This document shows positions 55,142 through 64,000 of a DNA stretch of 64,000 nucleotides, one piece after another. Source of the stretch: Candidatus Celerinatantimonas neptuna (GTDB lineage Bacteria; Pseudomonadota; Gammaproteobacteria; Enterobacterales; Celerinatantimonadaceae); contig OU461276.1 of NCBI GenBank assembly GCA_911810475.1, forward strand, positions 3,287,501 to 3,351,500, read 5' to 3'. Numbering within the stretch: position 1 is the first letter of the stretch; every line of letters begins with the position of its first letter. The position numbers and the translations under genes were made by a program. Under the pieces are notes generated by a model. The model was given only the letters and a program-made list of their open reading frames with translations. It searched no databases and had not been told where the DNA came from.

Positions 55142-55441
55142 TTAAGTTATCCAAATGTAAAATAAAGAAACCTAATCATAAGGTAATGTGAGTCAAAAAT
55201 CATTAAAAAGACTTTAATTAATTTTGTAGAGTACAGAAGAACTATATTTAAAGGCCGTATCTAAAAAAGTGTTTAATTTGAAGCAGATGGGATTATGCAA
55301 GACAAATCGACCTGATTATGGAATATTCGCTTATGCAAATATATACGGAACAGATTTCCCCTAATCGAGAGATTAGGAGAAAATAGAGAAGCATGTTGTA
55401 AACATCCTTTATTTATGGTGGTTTGAGATTGGCGTAATTCT
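55142..55441. other. intergenic region before nth
   Basis: The 300-base stretch contains one perfect hairpin, CCTAATC-GAGA-GATTAGG (55360-55377), downstream of nth. No T-run follows on the nth strand, so I do not call it a terminator. No gene is seen. Confidence 0.4.
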
Positions 55442-56077
55442 TTACAAGTTTAATTTTCCAGAGAATTCGCACAGATCTTCAATAATGCAAGAACCACAGC
55501 GTGGTTTGCGGGCGATGCAGGTATAACGGCCGTGTAGGATTAACCAGTGGTGGACATCCACTTTAAATTCAGTAGGAACAACTTTAAGTAATTTTTGTTC
55601 AACTGCTTCAACGTTTTTTCCCATTGCAAATTTGGTGCGATTACAGACCCTGAAAATATGCGTATCAACGGCAATGGTTGGCCATCCGAAGGCTGTGTTT
55701 AAAACAACATTAGCTGTTTTTCTTCCCACACCCGGCAATGCTTCTAATGCCTCGCGATTTTCCGGAACTTCTCCCTGGTGGAGTTCCAAGAGCATCTTGC
55801 AGGTTTTAATGACGTTTTCTGCCTTGGAATTAAACAGGCCGATGGTTCGAATGTAAGACTTTAACCCCTCGACACCTAATGCCAGAATGGTTTCTGGTGT
55901 ATTTGCAACTGGGTAGAGTTTGTTGGTTGCTTTATTGACAGATACATCGGTTGCCTGTGCTGATAGCATGACAGCAATCAGCAGTTCAAAAGGTGTTTTA
56001 AATTTTAACTCGGTCGTTGGTTTGGGATTCGCCTCACGAAGGCGAATCAGGATCTCTTTACGCTTTTGGTTGTTCAT
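55442..56077 (-). CDS. nth: endonuclease III
   Basis: Nth is a DNA glycosylase/AP lyase for oxidised pyrimidines. It has the helix-hairpin-helix [14 protein letters not shown] with the catalytic Lys, the catalytic Asp in [12 protein letters not shown], and the 4Fe-4S loop C-x6-C-x2-C-x5-C ([17 protein letters not shown]). The length of 211 residues equals E. coli Nth. Its ATG overlaps the rsxE stop by 4 bases, so it is the last gene of the rsx operon, as in E. coli. Confidence 0.97.
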   Translation of the reverse strand: MNNQKRKEILIRLREANPKPTTELKFKTPFELLIAVMLSAQATDVSVNKATNKLYPVANTPETILALGVEGLKSYIRTIGLFNSKAENVIKTCKMLLELHQGEVPENREALEALPGVGRKTANVVLNTAFGWPTIAVDTHIFRVCNRTKFAMGKNVEAVEQKLLKVVPTEFKVDVHHWLILHGRYTCIARKPRCGSCIIEDLCEFSGKLNL

Positions 56078-56760
56078 GAAGGGGTTACTTCTCCGACAAT
56101 TGCTTTTTCAGCCGCTGTAGCGCGTTTTTCCAGTTTTTGATCGATCAGATACTTGACTGCAATTAGCAGACCTAAGCAAATAAATGCACCTGGTGGTAAA
56201 ATAGCCAGTAGCATATGTTGGTTAAAGTGAAACACTTCAACTCTGAGTACGCTGGCCCAATTACCAAGCAGCAGGTTTGCACCATCAAATAATGTTCCGT
56301 TACCAATGAGTTCTCTTATTGCACCAAGAACGACCAGTACGCCGGTGAATCCAAGCCCCATCATTAAACCGTCAAAGGCTGCTGCCGGTGCACTGTTTTT
56401 TGCTGCAAACGCTTCTGCTCTACCGATAATAATGCAGTTTGTCACAATAAGAGGAATGAAAATCCCGAGATTTAGATAGAGGCTGTAAACATAGGCATTC
56501 ATTAATAGTTGGATACAGGTAACAAAGCTGGCAATAATAATGACAAAAACCGGGATACGGATTTCATTCGGTACCCATTTGCGAATCAGTGAAATGCAAA
56601 CATTTGATGCGATAAGAACCATCATTGTTGCAACACCTAATCCCAAAGCATTCGTTACCGTTGCTGTAACCGCTAAAGTGGGGCATAACCCCAGACGTTG
56701 AACTAATCCCGGGTTATTTTTCCACAGCCCTTGCAGGGCAATATCTTTATATTGAGTCAT
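56074..56760 (-). CDS. rsxE: electron transport complex subunit RsxE
   Basis: RsxE is a six-helix membrane subunit of the Rsx/Rnf complex and pairs with RsxA, with which it shares ancestry. The start [18 protein letters not shown] is the family N-terminus, so I place it at 56760, where GGAG lies upstream, and not at the upstream 56775. Signatures: [48 protein letters not shown]. Subunits A and E hold a 2Fe-2S cluster in the membrane through their Cys residues. It overlaps nth. Confidence 0.95.
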   Translation of the reverse strand: MTQYKDIALQGLWKNNPGLVQRLGLCPTLAVTATVTNALGLGVATMMVLIASNVCISLIRKWVPNEIRIPVFVIIIASFVTCIQLLMNAYVYSLYLNLGIFIPLIVTNCIIIGRAEAFAAKNSAPAAAFDGLMMGLGFTGVLVVLGAIRELIGNGTLFDGANLLLGNWASVLRVEVFHFNQHMLLAILPPGAFICLGLLIAVKYLIDQKLEKRATAAEKAIVGEVTPS

Positions 56761-56762
56761 GT

Positions 56763-57392
56763 TCAGTCTCCACAACGTTGGGTGGCGTTGACAATCTGTT
56801 TCACTTTTAGTCGGTTTAGTTCTAACGTCCGTTTTACAGCATTAACGACTGCCCGGGGGGTAATGGTTGCACCTGTGAATTGATCAAACATGCCACCATC
56901 TTTTTTTACCGCCCAACGACTATCATTTGGGCTTCGTAGTTTTTTCCCATCGAATTCTAAAATCCAATTCGACTTACGTAACTCAATGTTATCACCTAAT
57001 CCTGGAGTTTCATGTTCGCTAATCACACGAACACCATATATTTTACCGTTGCTTAAAACGCCGACAAGTAAACTAATGGCGCCATTATAACCATCGGGAG
57101 CAATCGTCTGATAAGCAATGGCCTGAAGTTGATTTTTCTGTTTAGCAACCCATACCCGGTGCTCTTTGTTATCTCCCAAGTAGTTGGGGTAGCGGATTAA
57201 CCGGCAATTTTTTAAAAGTGCGGCATTGACTAATTTTGGCGGAATTACTTGTTTTAAAGAACGACTCAGTTTGGCCTGTTTTTGTGATGCGATGTCTGTT
57301 GAAGTGAGTTGATGTGTTAAAACAACCAACAGCGTACATATCAGTGCAAATATGGCCAGCAGAACAGCATTTTTTACAACCGGATTACTCAT
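56763..57392 (-). CDS. rsxG: electron transport complex subunit RsxG
   Basis: RsxG is anchored by one N-terminal helix ([20 protein letters not shown]) and faces the periplasm. It carries a covalent FMN on Thr in the motif (S/T)GAT, here [28 protein letters not shown] is the second signature. The start at MSNPVVKNA (57392) fits the family better than the in-frame start 24 bases upstream. It overlaps rsxD by 8 bases and lies 2 bases before rsxE. Confidence 0.95.
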   Translation of the reverse strand: MSNPVVKNAVLLAIFALICTLLVVLTHQLTSTDIASQKQAKLSRSLKQVIPPKLVNAALLKNCRLIRYPNYLGDNKEHRVWVAKQKNQLQAIAYQTIAPDGYNGAISLLVGVLSNGKIYGVRVISEHETPGLGDNIELRKSNWILEFDGKKLRSPNDSRWAVKKDGGMFDQFTGATITPRAVVNAVKRTLELNRLKVKQIVNATQRCGD

Positions 57393-58452
57393 TGGATGAC
57401 TTCCCCCGATGCCCATAGGCTCGTGGCTGGGTTAAATGATCTAAAAGCGGAACACACATATTGGCGATCAAAATGCCAAATGCTACGCCATCTGGGTAGC
57501 CGCCAAAGTGGCGAATAACAAAGACTAATAATCCAATTAAAGCGGCATAGATTAATCGTCCAAGAACTGTTGTCGATGCAGTAACCGGATCGGTGAGAAT
57601 GAAAAAAGCTCCGAGCATGGTTGCTCCTGAGAATAATTCAATAACAGGTGATGCAATTCTATCGGGGGCAATCAGGTGTCCAAGGCCACTGAAGACAAAC
57701 AAAGTGATGAGAAATGCAACAGGGATGTGCCAGCGAATAATTTTTCGCCAGAGTAGATAAATTCCCCCTACTAAAAACGCGAGATTGACCTTATTCCACC
57801 CATGGCCGGCAAAGGCACCGAATAAAGGTGATGCTGTGATCTCAGAGACACTATGACCAACGGTTAACCCGGTTTTTAAGGCGTTTAGCGGAGTTGCTTG
57901 AGTGATGCCGTCCGCACTGGCTGCTATTTGATGCAGGCTGAAACCATCTAAAGTAAAGCCGGTAAAAATCAGGTGAAGGCCATCTAAAAAACTAAAAGGA
58001 TTGGTCACTAGTTTTATCGGGGGAAGCCAGCCTGTCATGGCAACCGGGAATGAAATGAGCAAAAAAACATAAGCACCCATCGCCGGGTTAAAGATGTTTT
58101 GACCCAAGCCACCATAGATATGTTTTGTCAGCAAAATTGCGAAGAGCGAGCCAAGTAGTGCAACCCACCAGGGAGCATATCCGGGGATTGAAATCCCTAA
58201 CAGAACTGCGGTGACAAGTGCACTGTTGTCACTTAATACAGGGAAAACGGGCCGGTGACGTAATCTGAGGACGACTGATTCGGCAATTAAGGCTGTTAAA
58301 ATACACAGACCAATCTGGATCAGATGTCCGATTCCAAAGTAATAGCTCTGAACCAGAATACCAGGGATACAGGCCAGAATAACTTGTGCCATGATAGCGC
58401 TGGTTGACTGATTCGCTCGTTTAAATGGCGAACTGAGGATGGTCAGTTTCAT
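57385..58452 (-). CDS. rsxD: electron transport complex subunit RsxD
   Basis: This is a 355-residue polytopic membrane subunit with a second covalent FMN on Thr in FSGATMLGAFFILTDPVTAS. Other signatures are SALVTAVLLGISIPGYAPWW and GGLGQNIFNPAMGAYVFLL. It resembles NqrB of the sodium-pumping NADH:quinone reductase. Its ATG overlaps the rsxC stop by 4 bases. Confidence 0.96.
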   Translation of the reverse strand: MKLTILSSPFKRANQSTSAIMAQVILACIPGILVQSYYFGIGHLIQIGLCILTALIAESVVLRLRHRPVFPVLSDNSALVTAVLLGISIPGYAPWWVALLGSLFAILLTKHIYGGLGQNIFNPAMGAYVFLLISFPVAMTGWLPPIKLVTNPFSFLDGLHLIFTGFTLDGFSLHQIAASADGITQATPLNALKTGLTVGHSVSEITASPLFGAFAGHGWNKVNLAFLVGGIYLLWRKIIRWHIPVAFLITLFVFSGLGHLIAPDRIASPVIELFSGATMLGAFFILTDPVTASTTVLGRLIYAALIGLLVFVIRHFGGYPDGVAFGILIANMCVPLLDHLTQPRAYGHRGKSSNE

Positions 58453-60389
58453 GAGTCAGAAGATTCCTCATTATGATCAGAAGAGACATTTTGCTGCTTG
58501 TTTTGTGCTTTTTTGGCTTTAGCACGGGCCACGGCAACAGCAACCGCCGCTTTGCGTGGATCGCTATCTGCTTCAGATGATGTATTTTGTTGCTGTGCTT
58601 TTTTAGCTTTAGCACGGGCCACGGCAGCAGCAACAGCGGCTTTGCGTGGATCGCTATCTGCTTCAGCCGGTGCGTCTTGTTGTTGCTGTGCTTTTTTAGC
58701 TTTAGCACGAGCCACGGCAGCAGCAACAGCGGCTTTGCGTGGATCGGTATCTGCTTCAGCCGGTGTATTTTGTTGTTGGGCTTTCTTAGCTTTAGCACGC
58801 GCCACAGCCGCAGCAACCCCTGCTTTGCGTGTTGTTTTTGCCGGGGTATATTCGGTTGATGTGGGCTGGTTTTGCCCAGTCTGCCTGGCTTTTACTCTTG
58901 CCATTGCTGCAGCAATCGTATCAGCCTTTTCCGTTCCCTGTATTTCCTGTGATCGACTTTTAGCAGCTTGTTTATGACGTAATTCGCGTTCTTGCTTTTC
59001 ACGTTCTAAGCGTTGCTCTCTGCGTTCGGTTCGTTGCCTGGCTCTTTCTGCATCTATAGTGAGTTGATGTTGTTCCCGTAGTTTTGCTTTACCCTGGCGG
59101 TAAAATTGAACCAGGGGAATTTTACTGGGACAGACATATGCACAGGCCCCACATTCAATACAATCTTTCAGGTGATAATTTTCTGCTTTTTCAAGTTCGT
59201 CACCCTGAATAAACCAGAATAGTTGTTGTGGTAATAAATCAGCCGGGCAGACATCGGCACATTCTCCACAGCGAATGCAAGGGAGAGAGTATTGTTTTGC
59301 ACCAAATTCTTTTTCATTACCGACCAGAATGCAGTTACAGGTTTTGGTGACCGGAATTTGTTCTGATGGGAGTGTATAACCCATCATGGCTCCACCCATA
59401 ATGATTCGTGGATGCTTGGGTAATTTTTCAGGGACTAAAGCAGAAACCGGTGTGCCAATATCGACCCATATGTTGCGTGGCTTCTTAATGCCATGGCCTG
59501 CGATTGTCACAATGCGTTGTGTGAGCGGTTCACCGATATCAACCGCCCGGTGAACGGCATAAGCGGTTCCGACATTCTGGACGATAATTCCTATATCTGC
59601 CGGCAATCCACCCGCGGGTACCTGTTGCCCTGTCAGAATTTGAATCAGCTGCTTTTCACCACCCGATGGATATTTGGCCGGGATCGGGCGCACCTGAAAT
59701 TCAGCTCCGGCGATGGATTGCATCGCGCGAATCGCAGCCGGTTTATCATCCTCAACGGCTAATAGAGTCAGGCGAGGGGAGAGGATCTTTTGCAGCCAGA
59801 GAATCCCTTTGCGGATCTGCTCTGCATAATGCTGCATTAAGGTATCATCAGCTGTGATATAAGGTTCACATTCTGCACCGTTGATAATCAGCAGCTCAAT
59901 ATTCGTGCGCGAAGCAAGTTTAATGGCTGTTGGAAAACCGGCACCTCCCATACCACTGATCCCGGCCTGATGGATGGCATTTATAAGCTGCATCCGGTCG
60001 TTGCATTCAGTGACCGGTTGCAGTGGAATTTGGTGATTTTCACCATCCGGTTGCAAAATAATGGCGAGCTCTGGCCGGGCGGAAGGATGAGCTGTTGGGC
60101 GCATTTCAATGGCTTCGATGGTTCCGGATGTCGGAGCATGAATCGGAGGCGCTGAAAAGAGAGCACTTTGCGTCAGTGCCTGTCCTCCTAAAACATGATC
60201 CCCGACTTTGACGATGATTGTGCCACCTTCGCCAATATGTTGATGAGGATGCAATATGTAAGGCAACTGATGCTGTAGCTTGAGTGGTTTTCCGGTACTG
60301 ATCGATTTTTTATGGGTTTCAGGGTGAATACCACCGTGAAAGCTCCAGAGTTTGCCATTTTGAATCTGATTAAACGTTTGCAAAGTCAT
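58449..60389 (-). CDS. rsxC: electron transport complex subunit RsxC
   Basis: RsxC is the peripheral subunit that takes electrons from the donor and contains FMN/NADH-binding folds similar to NqrF/Nuo51. Seen here: [42 protein letters not shown] and [14 protein letters not shown]. Two 4Fe-4S motifs follow ([12 protein letters not shown] and [12 protein letters not shown], about 375-425). The C-terminal 170 residues are Ala/Lys/Gln-rich and contain four repeats. The length of 646 residues is variable in this family because of this tail. It overlaps rsxB and rsxD by 4 bases each. Confidence 0.95.
   Translation of the reverse strand: MTLQTFNQIQNGKLWSFHGGIHPETHKKSISTGKPLKLQHQLPYILHPHQHIGEGGTIIVKVGDHVLGGQALTQSALFSAPPIHAPTSGTIEAIEMRPTAHPSARPELAIILQPDGENHQIPLQPVTECNDRMQLINAIHQAGISGMGGAGFPTAIKLASRTNIELLIINGAECEPYITADDTLMQHYAEQIRKGILWLQKILSPRLTLLAVEDDKPAAIRAMQSIAGAEFQVRPIPAKYPSGGEKQLIQILTGQQVPAGGLPADIGIIVQNVGTAYAVHRAVDIGEPLTQRIVTIAGHGIKKPRNIWVDIGTPVSALVPEKLPKHPRIIMGGAMMGYTLPSEQIPVTKTCNCILVGNEKEFGAKQYSLPCIRCGECADVCPADLLPQQLFWFIQGDELEKAENYHLKDCIECGACAYVCPSKIPLVQFYRQGKAKLREQHQLTIDAERARQRTERREQRLEREKQERELRHKQAAKSRSQEIQGTEKADTIAAAMARVKARQTGQNQPTSTEYTPAKTTRKAGVAAAVARAKAKKAQQQNTPAEADTDPRKAAVAAAVARAKAKKAQQQQDAPAEADSDPRKAAVAAAVARAKAKKAQQQNTSSEADSDPRKAAVAVAVARAKAKKAQNKQQNVSSDHNEESSDS
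58507..58833. repeat. tandem 90-93 base repeats in the rsxC tail
   Basis: Four units of 30-31 codons each encode [11 protein letters not shown] followed by a variable part (such as [10 protein letters not shown]) and RKAAVAAA. The periods are about 90, 93 and 90 bases. Units 2 and 3 are nearly identical at DNA level, which indicates recent duplication or gene conversion. Confidence 0.92.
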
Positions 60390-60952
60390 TCATTGCCCTC
60401 AATTTCAACAACAGGGATACTATTTAGCTGCCAATCCCAATTTTTAGTCGTCTGGGCAAGTGGGCGCATTTCAATACAGTCAGTCGGACAGGGGGCGACA
60501 CATAATTCACATCCTGTACATTCGCTGGCAATGACGGTGTGCATTTGCCGGGTACTACCGACAATGGCATCAACCGGACAAGCCTGAATACACTTCGTGC
60601 AACCGATGCAGGCATCTTCATGAATTAAGGCAACTTTTTTAACGTGTTCTGATATTTCGGCTGAATCATTTTGAGGAACCTCTACACCGAGAAGGTCTGC
60701 TAATTTTTTCACGGTTACGTCACCGCCCGGAGGACATTTATTAATGACTTCACCATTGGCAATTGCTTCTGCATACGGGCGACAGCCTGCATAACCGCAT
60801 TGTCCGCATTGTGTTTGAGGAAGGATCTGGTCTACCTGATCGACAAGCGGATCAGCTTCAACCCTAAAACGAATCGATGCATAACCCAGTATTGCGCCGA
60901 AGACTAGTCCGAGCAGCAGCAATGCAAGTGCTGCATAAAGAATTGTGATCAT
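60386..60952 (-). CDS. rsxB: electron transport complex subunit RsxB (polyferredoxin)
   Basis: RsxB has an N-terminal membrane helix ([20 protein letters not shown]) and a 4Fe-4S domain with [14 protein letters not shown] and a fourth Cys in KCPPGG. Two ferredoxin motifs follow ([16 protein letters not shown] and [16 protein letters not shown]). It links RsxC to the membrane subunits. The length of 188 residues is close to E. coli (192). It lies 2 bases behind rsxA. Confidence 0.96.
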   Translation of the reverse strand: MITILYAALALLLLGLVFGAILGYASIRFRVEADPLVDQVDQILPQTQCGQCGYAGCRPYAEAIANGEVINKCPPGGDVTVKKLADLLGVEVPQNDSAEISEHVKKVALIHEDACIGCTKCIQACPVDAIVGSTRQMHTVIASECTGCELCVAPCPTDCIEMRPLAQTTKNWDWQLNSIPVVEIEGNE

Positions 60953-60954
60953 GA

Positions 60955-61536
60955 CTATAACTTAATTAAACCGGTAAAACCCAGGAACGCCAGAGACATC
61001 ATGCCGGCAGTAATCATCGCAACTGAAGCGCCTTTAAAAGGTGCAGGCGTGTCGGCTAGTGCTAATCGTTCCCGGATGGCTGAAAATAAAATTAAAACAA
61101 GTGAAAAGCCGACAGCAGCACTAAACCCGTAGACAACGGAGTTTACCAGATTGTGATTTTTATTCACGTTGATTAACGCAACACCCAGTACAGCGCAGTT
61201 TGTTGTGATCAAAGGGAGATAAATTCCAAGAAGCCGGTAAAGTGTCGGACTGGTTTTTTTGACAAACATCTCGGTAAACTGGACAACCACTGCAATAACC
61301 AGAATAAAAGTCATCGTGCGCAGATAAACCAACCCCAGCGGAAGTAAGATGTAATGATCAACCAAATAGGAACACAGTGATGCGAGGGTTAAAACGAAAG
61401 TCGTTGCCATTGCCATGCCGGCAGCTGTTTCAACTTTGCCTGAAACACCCATAAAAGGGCATAGTCCCAGAAACTTGACCAGTACAAAGTTATTTACAAG
61501 AACAGTACCAACAAACAGCAAAAAATAGTTAGTCAT
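60955..61536 (-). CDS. rsxA: electron transport complex subunit RsxA
   Basis: RsxA is a 193-residue protein of six membrane helices, the same length as E. coli RsxA. Signatures: [56 protein letters not shown] and [19 protein letters not shown] start at 61536; the frame is open to 61599, but those residues do not match the family. It is the first gene of rsxABCDGE-nth. In E. coli this complex reduces SoxR; in Rnf form it couples ferredoxin and NAD to ion flow. Confidence 0.96.
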   Translation of the reverse strand: MTNYFLLFVGTVLVNNFVLVKFLGLCPFMGVSGKVETAAGMAMATTFVLTLASLCSYLVDHYILLPLGLVYLRTMTFILVIAVVVQFTEMFVKKTSPTLYRLLGIYLPLITTNCAVLGVALINVNKNHNLVNSVVYGFSAAVGFSLVLILFSAIRERLALADTPAPFKGASVAMITAGMMSLAFLGFTGLIKL

Positions 61537-61661
61537 GGACGAGTCTGCTTTATTAATAATGGCGCTTATTATCGTCGTTTCCCATCTATTAAACAACACT
61601 CAGACATTATGGAAATTGCAATACCACAGTTGGTCGATTATCTACCACAAAAGAGTTAATA

Positions 61662-61675
61662 CTGATCCTGATCAA
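61662..61675 (+). promoter_or_regulatory. FNR-like site upstream of nrdD
   Basis: CTGATCCTGATCAA matches the FNR consensus TTGAT-N4-ATCAA in 9 of 10 positions. Its centre (61668.5) would lie at -41.5 for a transcript starting near 61710, the classic activating position. Confidence 0.7.
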
Positions 61676-61694
61676 GGGTTTGTGAAATACAAGA

Positions 61695-61710
61695 GCACTA
61701 TATGTTGTGT
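61695..61710 (+). promoter_or_regulatory. NrdR-box-like site upstream of nrdD
   Basis: GCACTATATGTTGTGT matches the core of the NrdR consensus (C-w-A-t-A-T-a-T-w-G-t-g-t) except for one base. It overlaps the expected -10 region. I did not find a clear second box one period upstream. Confidence 0.6.
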
Positions 61711-61754
61711 TGGATTATGATTCAATTACTACATATTGAAGGACAAACATAAAA

Positions 61755-63890
61755 ATGAATTTTCAACCTGTTGTAGAAAAACGCGATGGAAGCCGTGTTC
61801 CCTTTGATCAACAGCGGATTTGTCAGGCTGTGAAAGCTGCCAGCGATGCGTGTGAACCAGTCTCAGATGGATTTGCTGAACAAGTCGCTTGTGATGTAGC
61901 TAAACAGTTTTCAAATCAATCACCAAGTCATGTCAAAATAGAGCAGATTCAGGTTGCTGTAGAAGAACAATTAATGCAGAGCCCATATAGAAAACTTGCC
62001 AGAGCCTACATTGAATACCGCCACGACCGGGATATTGCCAGGGAGAAAAAAACCCAATTAAACCAGGATATCGCCGGTTTAATGGAACAGAGTGATAATG
62101 AAATCCTCAATGAAAATGCTAATAAAGATGCGAAAGTAATCCCAACCCAACGGGATTTATTAGCCGGTATAGTCGCTAAACACTATGCGAAAAAATATAT
62201 TCTCCCACGCGATATTGTTAAAGCGCACGAACGTGGTGATATTCATTATCACGATTTAGACTATTCACCATTTTTCCCAATGTTTAACTGCATGTTGATC
62301 GATTTAGAAGGCATGTTGACCAAAGGGTTTAAAATGGGCAATGCTGAAATCGAAACACCTCGCTCGATTGCAACAGCAACAGCCGTTACTGCGCAGATTA
62401 TTGCGCAGGTCGCCTCACATATTTACGGTGGTACAACGATTAACCGTATTGATGAGATCCTGACGCCTTACGTGACTCGTTCATATGAGAAGTATCTTGA
62501 AACCGCAAGGCAGTGGGGGATCAGTGATCAGCGGGCATTTGCTGATGAACAAATTAAAAAAGAATGCTTTGATGCCTTTCAGTCTCTTGAATATGAAGTA
62601 AACACATTGCATACAGCCAATGGCCAGACGCCATTTGTTACGTTGGGTTTTGGTCTTGGAACCAGTTGGCAGGCCCGTTTGATTCAACAGTCAATTCTGG
62701 AAAACCGAATCGCCGGATTAGGTAAAAATGCAAAAACAGCTGTTTTTCCGAAATTAGTTTTTGCTATTCGTGAAGGAGTTAACCGTAAAAAAGAGGATCC
62801 AAATTACGATATCAAGCAGTTGGCACTGAAATGTTCCACTGAGCGGATGTATCCAGATATTCTAAATTATGATCAGGTTGTTAAAGTTACAGGTTCGTTT
62901 AAAACCCCAATGGGCTGCCGTAGCTTTTTAGCACCATATGAAAACGAACAGGGTGAGCTGGTTCACGATGGGCGAAATAATTTAGGTGTTGTCAGTATCA
63001 ACTTGCCGCGTATTGCACTTCAGGCTAAAGGCGAACTGGATAAATTCTATCAGATTTTAGATGAACGCCTTGATATTGCATTTAAAGCGTTGATGACTCG
63101 AATTGAGCGGTTGTCTAATGTGAAAGCCCGGGTTGCTCCTATTCTTTATATGGAAGGTGCGTGTGGCGTTCGACTTAAAGCTGATGATAATGTTCTGCAG
63201 CTATTCCAGAATGGTCGGGCTTCAATTTCACTGGGTTATATCGGTATTCATGAAACGATTATTGCTTTGTTTGGTCAGAAAAAACATATTTTTGATGATG
63301 AAGTGATGCGTAAAGAAGGTGTTGAAATTGTCCGTCGTCTTCATGATGCAACAGTACGCTGGACAGAAAAAACTGGCTATGGCTTTAGCCTGTATGCGAC
63401 ACCAAGTGAAAACTTGTGTAATCGTTTTTGCAAGCTTGATACTCAGGAATTTGGCATCGTTGAAGGCGTAACCGATAAAGGTTATTACACGAACAGTTTC
63501 CATCTGGACGTTGAGAAAAAAGTAAATCCATATGAGAAAATTCAATTCGAACAGTTTTATCCTCCACTGAGTAGTGGTGGATTCATCTGCTATGGTGAAT
63601 ACCCTAACATGCGTAATAACTTTGAAGGGTTAGAGGACGTTTGGGATTACAGTTATACCAAAGTACCCTATTATGGAACGAATACGCCGATTGATGAATG
63701 CTACGAATGTGGTTACAAAGGTGAATTTACCTGTACCAGTAAAGGGTTTGTATGCCCGAAATGCGGTAATCATGATAGCAGTAAAGTGTCTGTTATACGG
63801 CGCGTTTGCGGTTATCTGGGGAGCCCGGATGCCAGACCGTTTAACTATGGCAAACAGCAGGAAGTCTTGCGTCGAGTGAAACATTGCTAA
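61755..63890 (+). CDS. nrdD: anaerobic ribonucleoside-triphosphate reductase
   Basis: NrdD is the oxygen-sensitive class III reductase that makes dNTPs from NTPs. An N-terminal ATP-cone (VVEKRDGSRVPFDQQRICQA) senses dATP. The core shows HYHDLDYSPFFPMFNCMLID and TPFVTLGFGLGTSW. The C-terminus has the zinc site (CYECGYKGEFTC and CPKCGN) and the glycyl radical motif RVCGYLG (Gly about 686). The length is 711 residues (712 in E. coli). nrdG overlaps its stop by one base (TAATG). Confidence 0.97.
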   Translation: MNFQPVVEKRDGSRVPFDQQRICQAVKAASDACEPVSDGFAEQVACDVAKQFSNQSPSHVKIEQIQVAVEEQLMQSPYRKLARAYIEYRHDRDIAREKKTQLNQDIAGLMEQSDNEILNENANKDAKVIPTQRDLLAGIVAKHYAKKYILPRDIVKAHERGDIHYHDLDYSPFFPMFNCMLIDLEGMLTKGFKMGNAEIETPRSIATATAVTAQIIAQVASHIYGGTTINRIDEILTPYVTRSYEKYLETARQWGISDQRAFADEQIKKECFDAFQSLEYEVNTLHTANGQTPFVTLGFGLGTSWQARLIQQSILENRIAGLGKNAKTAVFPKLVFAIREGVNRKKEDPNYDIKQLALKCSTERMYPDILNYDQVVKVTGSFKTPMGCRSFLAPYENEQGELVHDGRNNLGVVSINLPRIALQAKGELDKFYQILDERLDIAFKALMTRIERLSNVKARVAPILYMEGACGVRLKADDNVLQLFQNGRASISLGYIGIHETIIALFGQKKHIFDDEVMRKEGVEIVRRLHDATVRWTEKTGYGFSLYATPSENLCNRFCKLDTQEFGIVEGVTDKGYYTNSFHLDVEKKVNPYEKIQFEQFYPPLSSGGFICYGEYPNMRNNFEGLEDVWDYSYTKVPYYGTNTPIDECYECGYKGEFTCTSKGFVCPKCGNHDSSKVSVIRRVCGYLGSPDARPFNYGKQQEVLRRVKHC

Positions 63891-64000
63891 TGCATTATTC
63901 TCAATATTATCCAGTTGATGTTGTTAATGGGATTGGAACCCGATGTGTATTGTTTGTCTCCGGGTGTACTCATCAATGCCGTGGATGTTATAACCAGGCA
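63890..64000 (+). CDS. nrdG: anaerobic RNR-activating protein NrdG (cut by window edge)
   Basis: The 37 codons present read MHYSQYYPVDVVNGIGTRCV, then LFVSGCTHQCRGCYN. The C-x3-C-x2-C motif (CTHQCRGC) is the radical-SAM 4Fe-4S site that creates the glycyl radical on NrdD. The N-terminus matches E. coli NrdG closely. The start overlaps the nrdD stop by one base, so translation is coupled. The rest lies beyond the window. Confidence 0.95.
   Translation, partial: MHYSQYYPVDVVNGIGTRCVLFVSGCTHQCRGCYNQA

Noticed and set aside
58421-58859. Repeat-rich open frames on both strands over the rsxC tail.
   Set aside because: They are shadows of the rsxC repeat region; the rsxC frame is fixed by its conserved N-terminus and operon overlaps.

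Overview
The window comes from the chromosome of a moderately AT-rich gammaproteobacterium. Protein sequences and gene order resemble Vibrionales, Aeromonadales and Alteromonadales. Pointers are the long 367-residue PurC, the sodium-type flagellar protein MotY next to RNase T, the DUF3466 protein beside rmf and fabA, and the Rsx/Rnf electron-transport operon ending in nth. A Celerinatantimonas-like genus is possible, but I cannot fix the genus from sequence alone.

Layout. Positions 1-13.7 kb are a conserved housekeeping block: infA (cut by the window edge), an orphan FMN glutamate-synthase-like protein, yjdM, aat, a glycine-zipper protein, trxB, lrp, ftsK, lolA, rarA, serS and a MarC-type membrane protein. 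From 14 to 16.4 kb come an AbrB-type membrane protein, a decayed IS3-family element and a small unknown gene. From 16.5 to 23.3 kb are purine and DNA-replication genes (purC, recR, a DksA/TraR-like gene, dusC, apt, dnaX, ybaB). From 23.3 to 26.5 kb lies the amino-sugar operon nagB-nagA-nagC. From 27 to 31.2 kb are glnS, msrA, gloC and a GNAT-like gene split over two frames. Two initiator tRNA genes follow, then rlmKL-uup-DUF3466-rmf-fabA-lonH and rnt/motY/gloA. At 43.1-44.1 kb there is a second decayed IS3-family element. The conserved cluster tRNA-Leu/Cys/Gly-pgsA-uvrC-uvrY is next, then two identical tRNA-Ser genes flanking a broken ISL3 element. From 50.3 to 55.1 kb is an accessory stretch (MFS transporter, unknown secreted protein, GlxA-type regulator, GST, secreted chorismate mutase). 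The window closes with nth/rsxEGDCBA and nrdD-nrdG.

How the genes work together. Translation and protein turnover are represented by IF-1, Aat, SerRS, GlnRS, RlmKL, DusC and RMF. Chromosome maintenance is represented by FtsK, RarA, RecR, DnaX, YbaB, UvrC and Nth. The Rsx complex moves electrons at the inner membrane and in E. coli resets SoxR. The nrdDG genes supply deoxynucleotides without oxygen and carry a well-formed FNR-like site and an NrdR-like box, so a facultative anaerobe is likely.

Most of the window is ordinary core genome, and I found no convincing undescribed multi-gene system. The best leads are local. They are a slippery heptamer exactly at the junction of the split GNAT-like gene, a short structured transcript ending in a terminator just upstream of apt, several palindromes over promoters, and an 18-copy hexanucleotide repeat inside dnaX.
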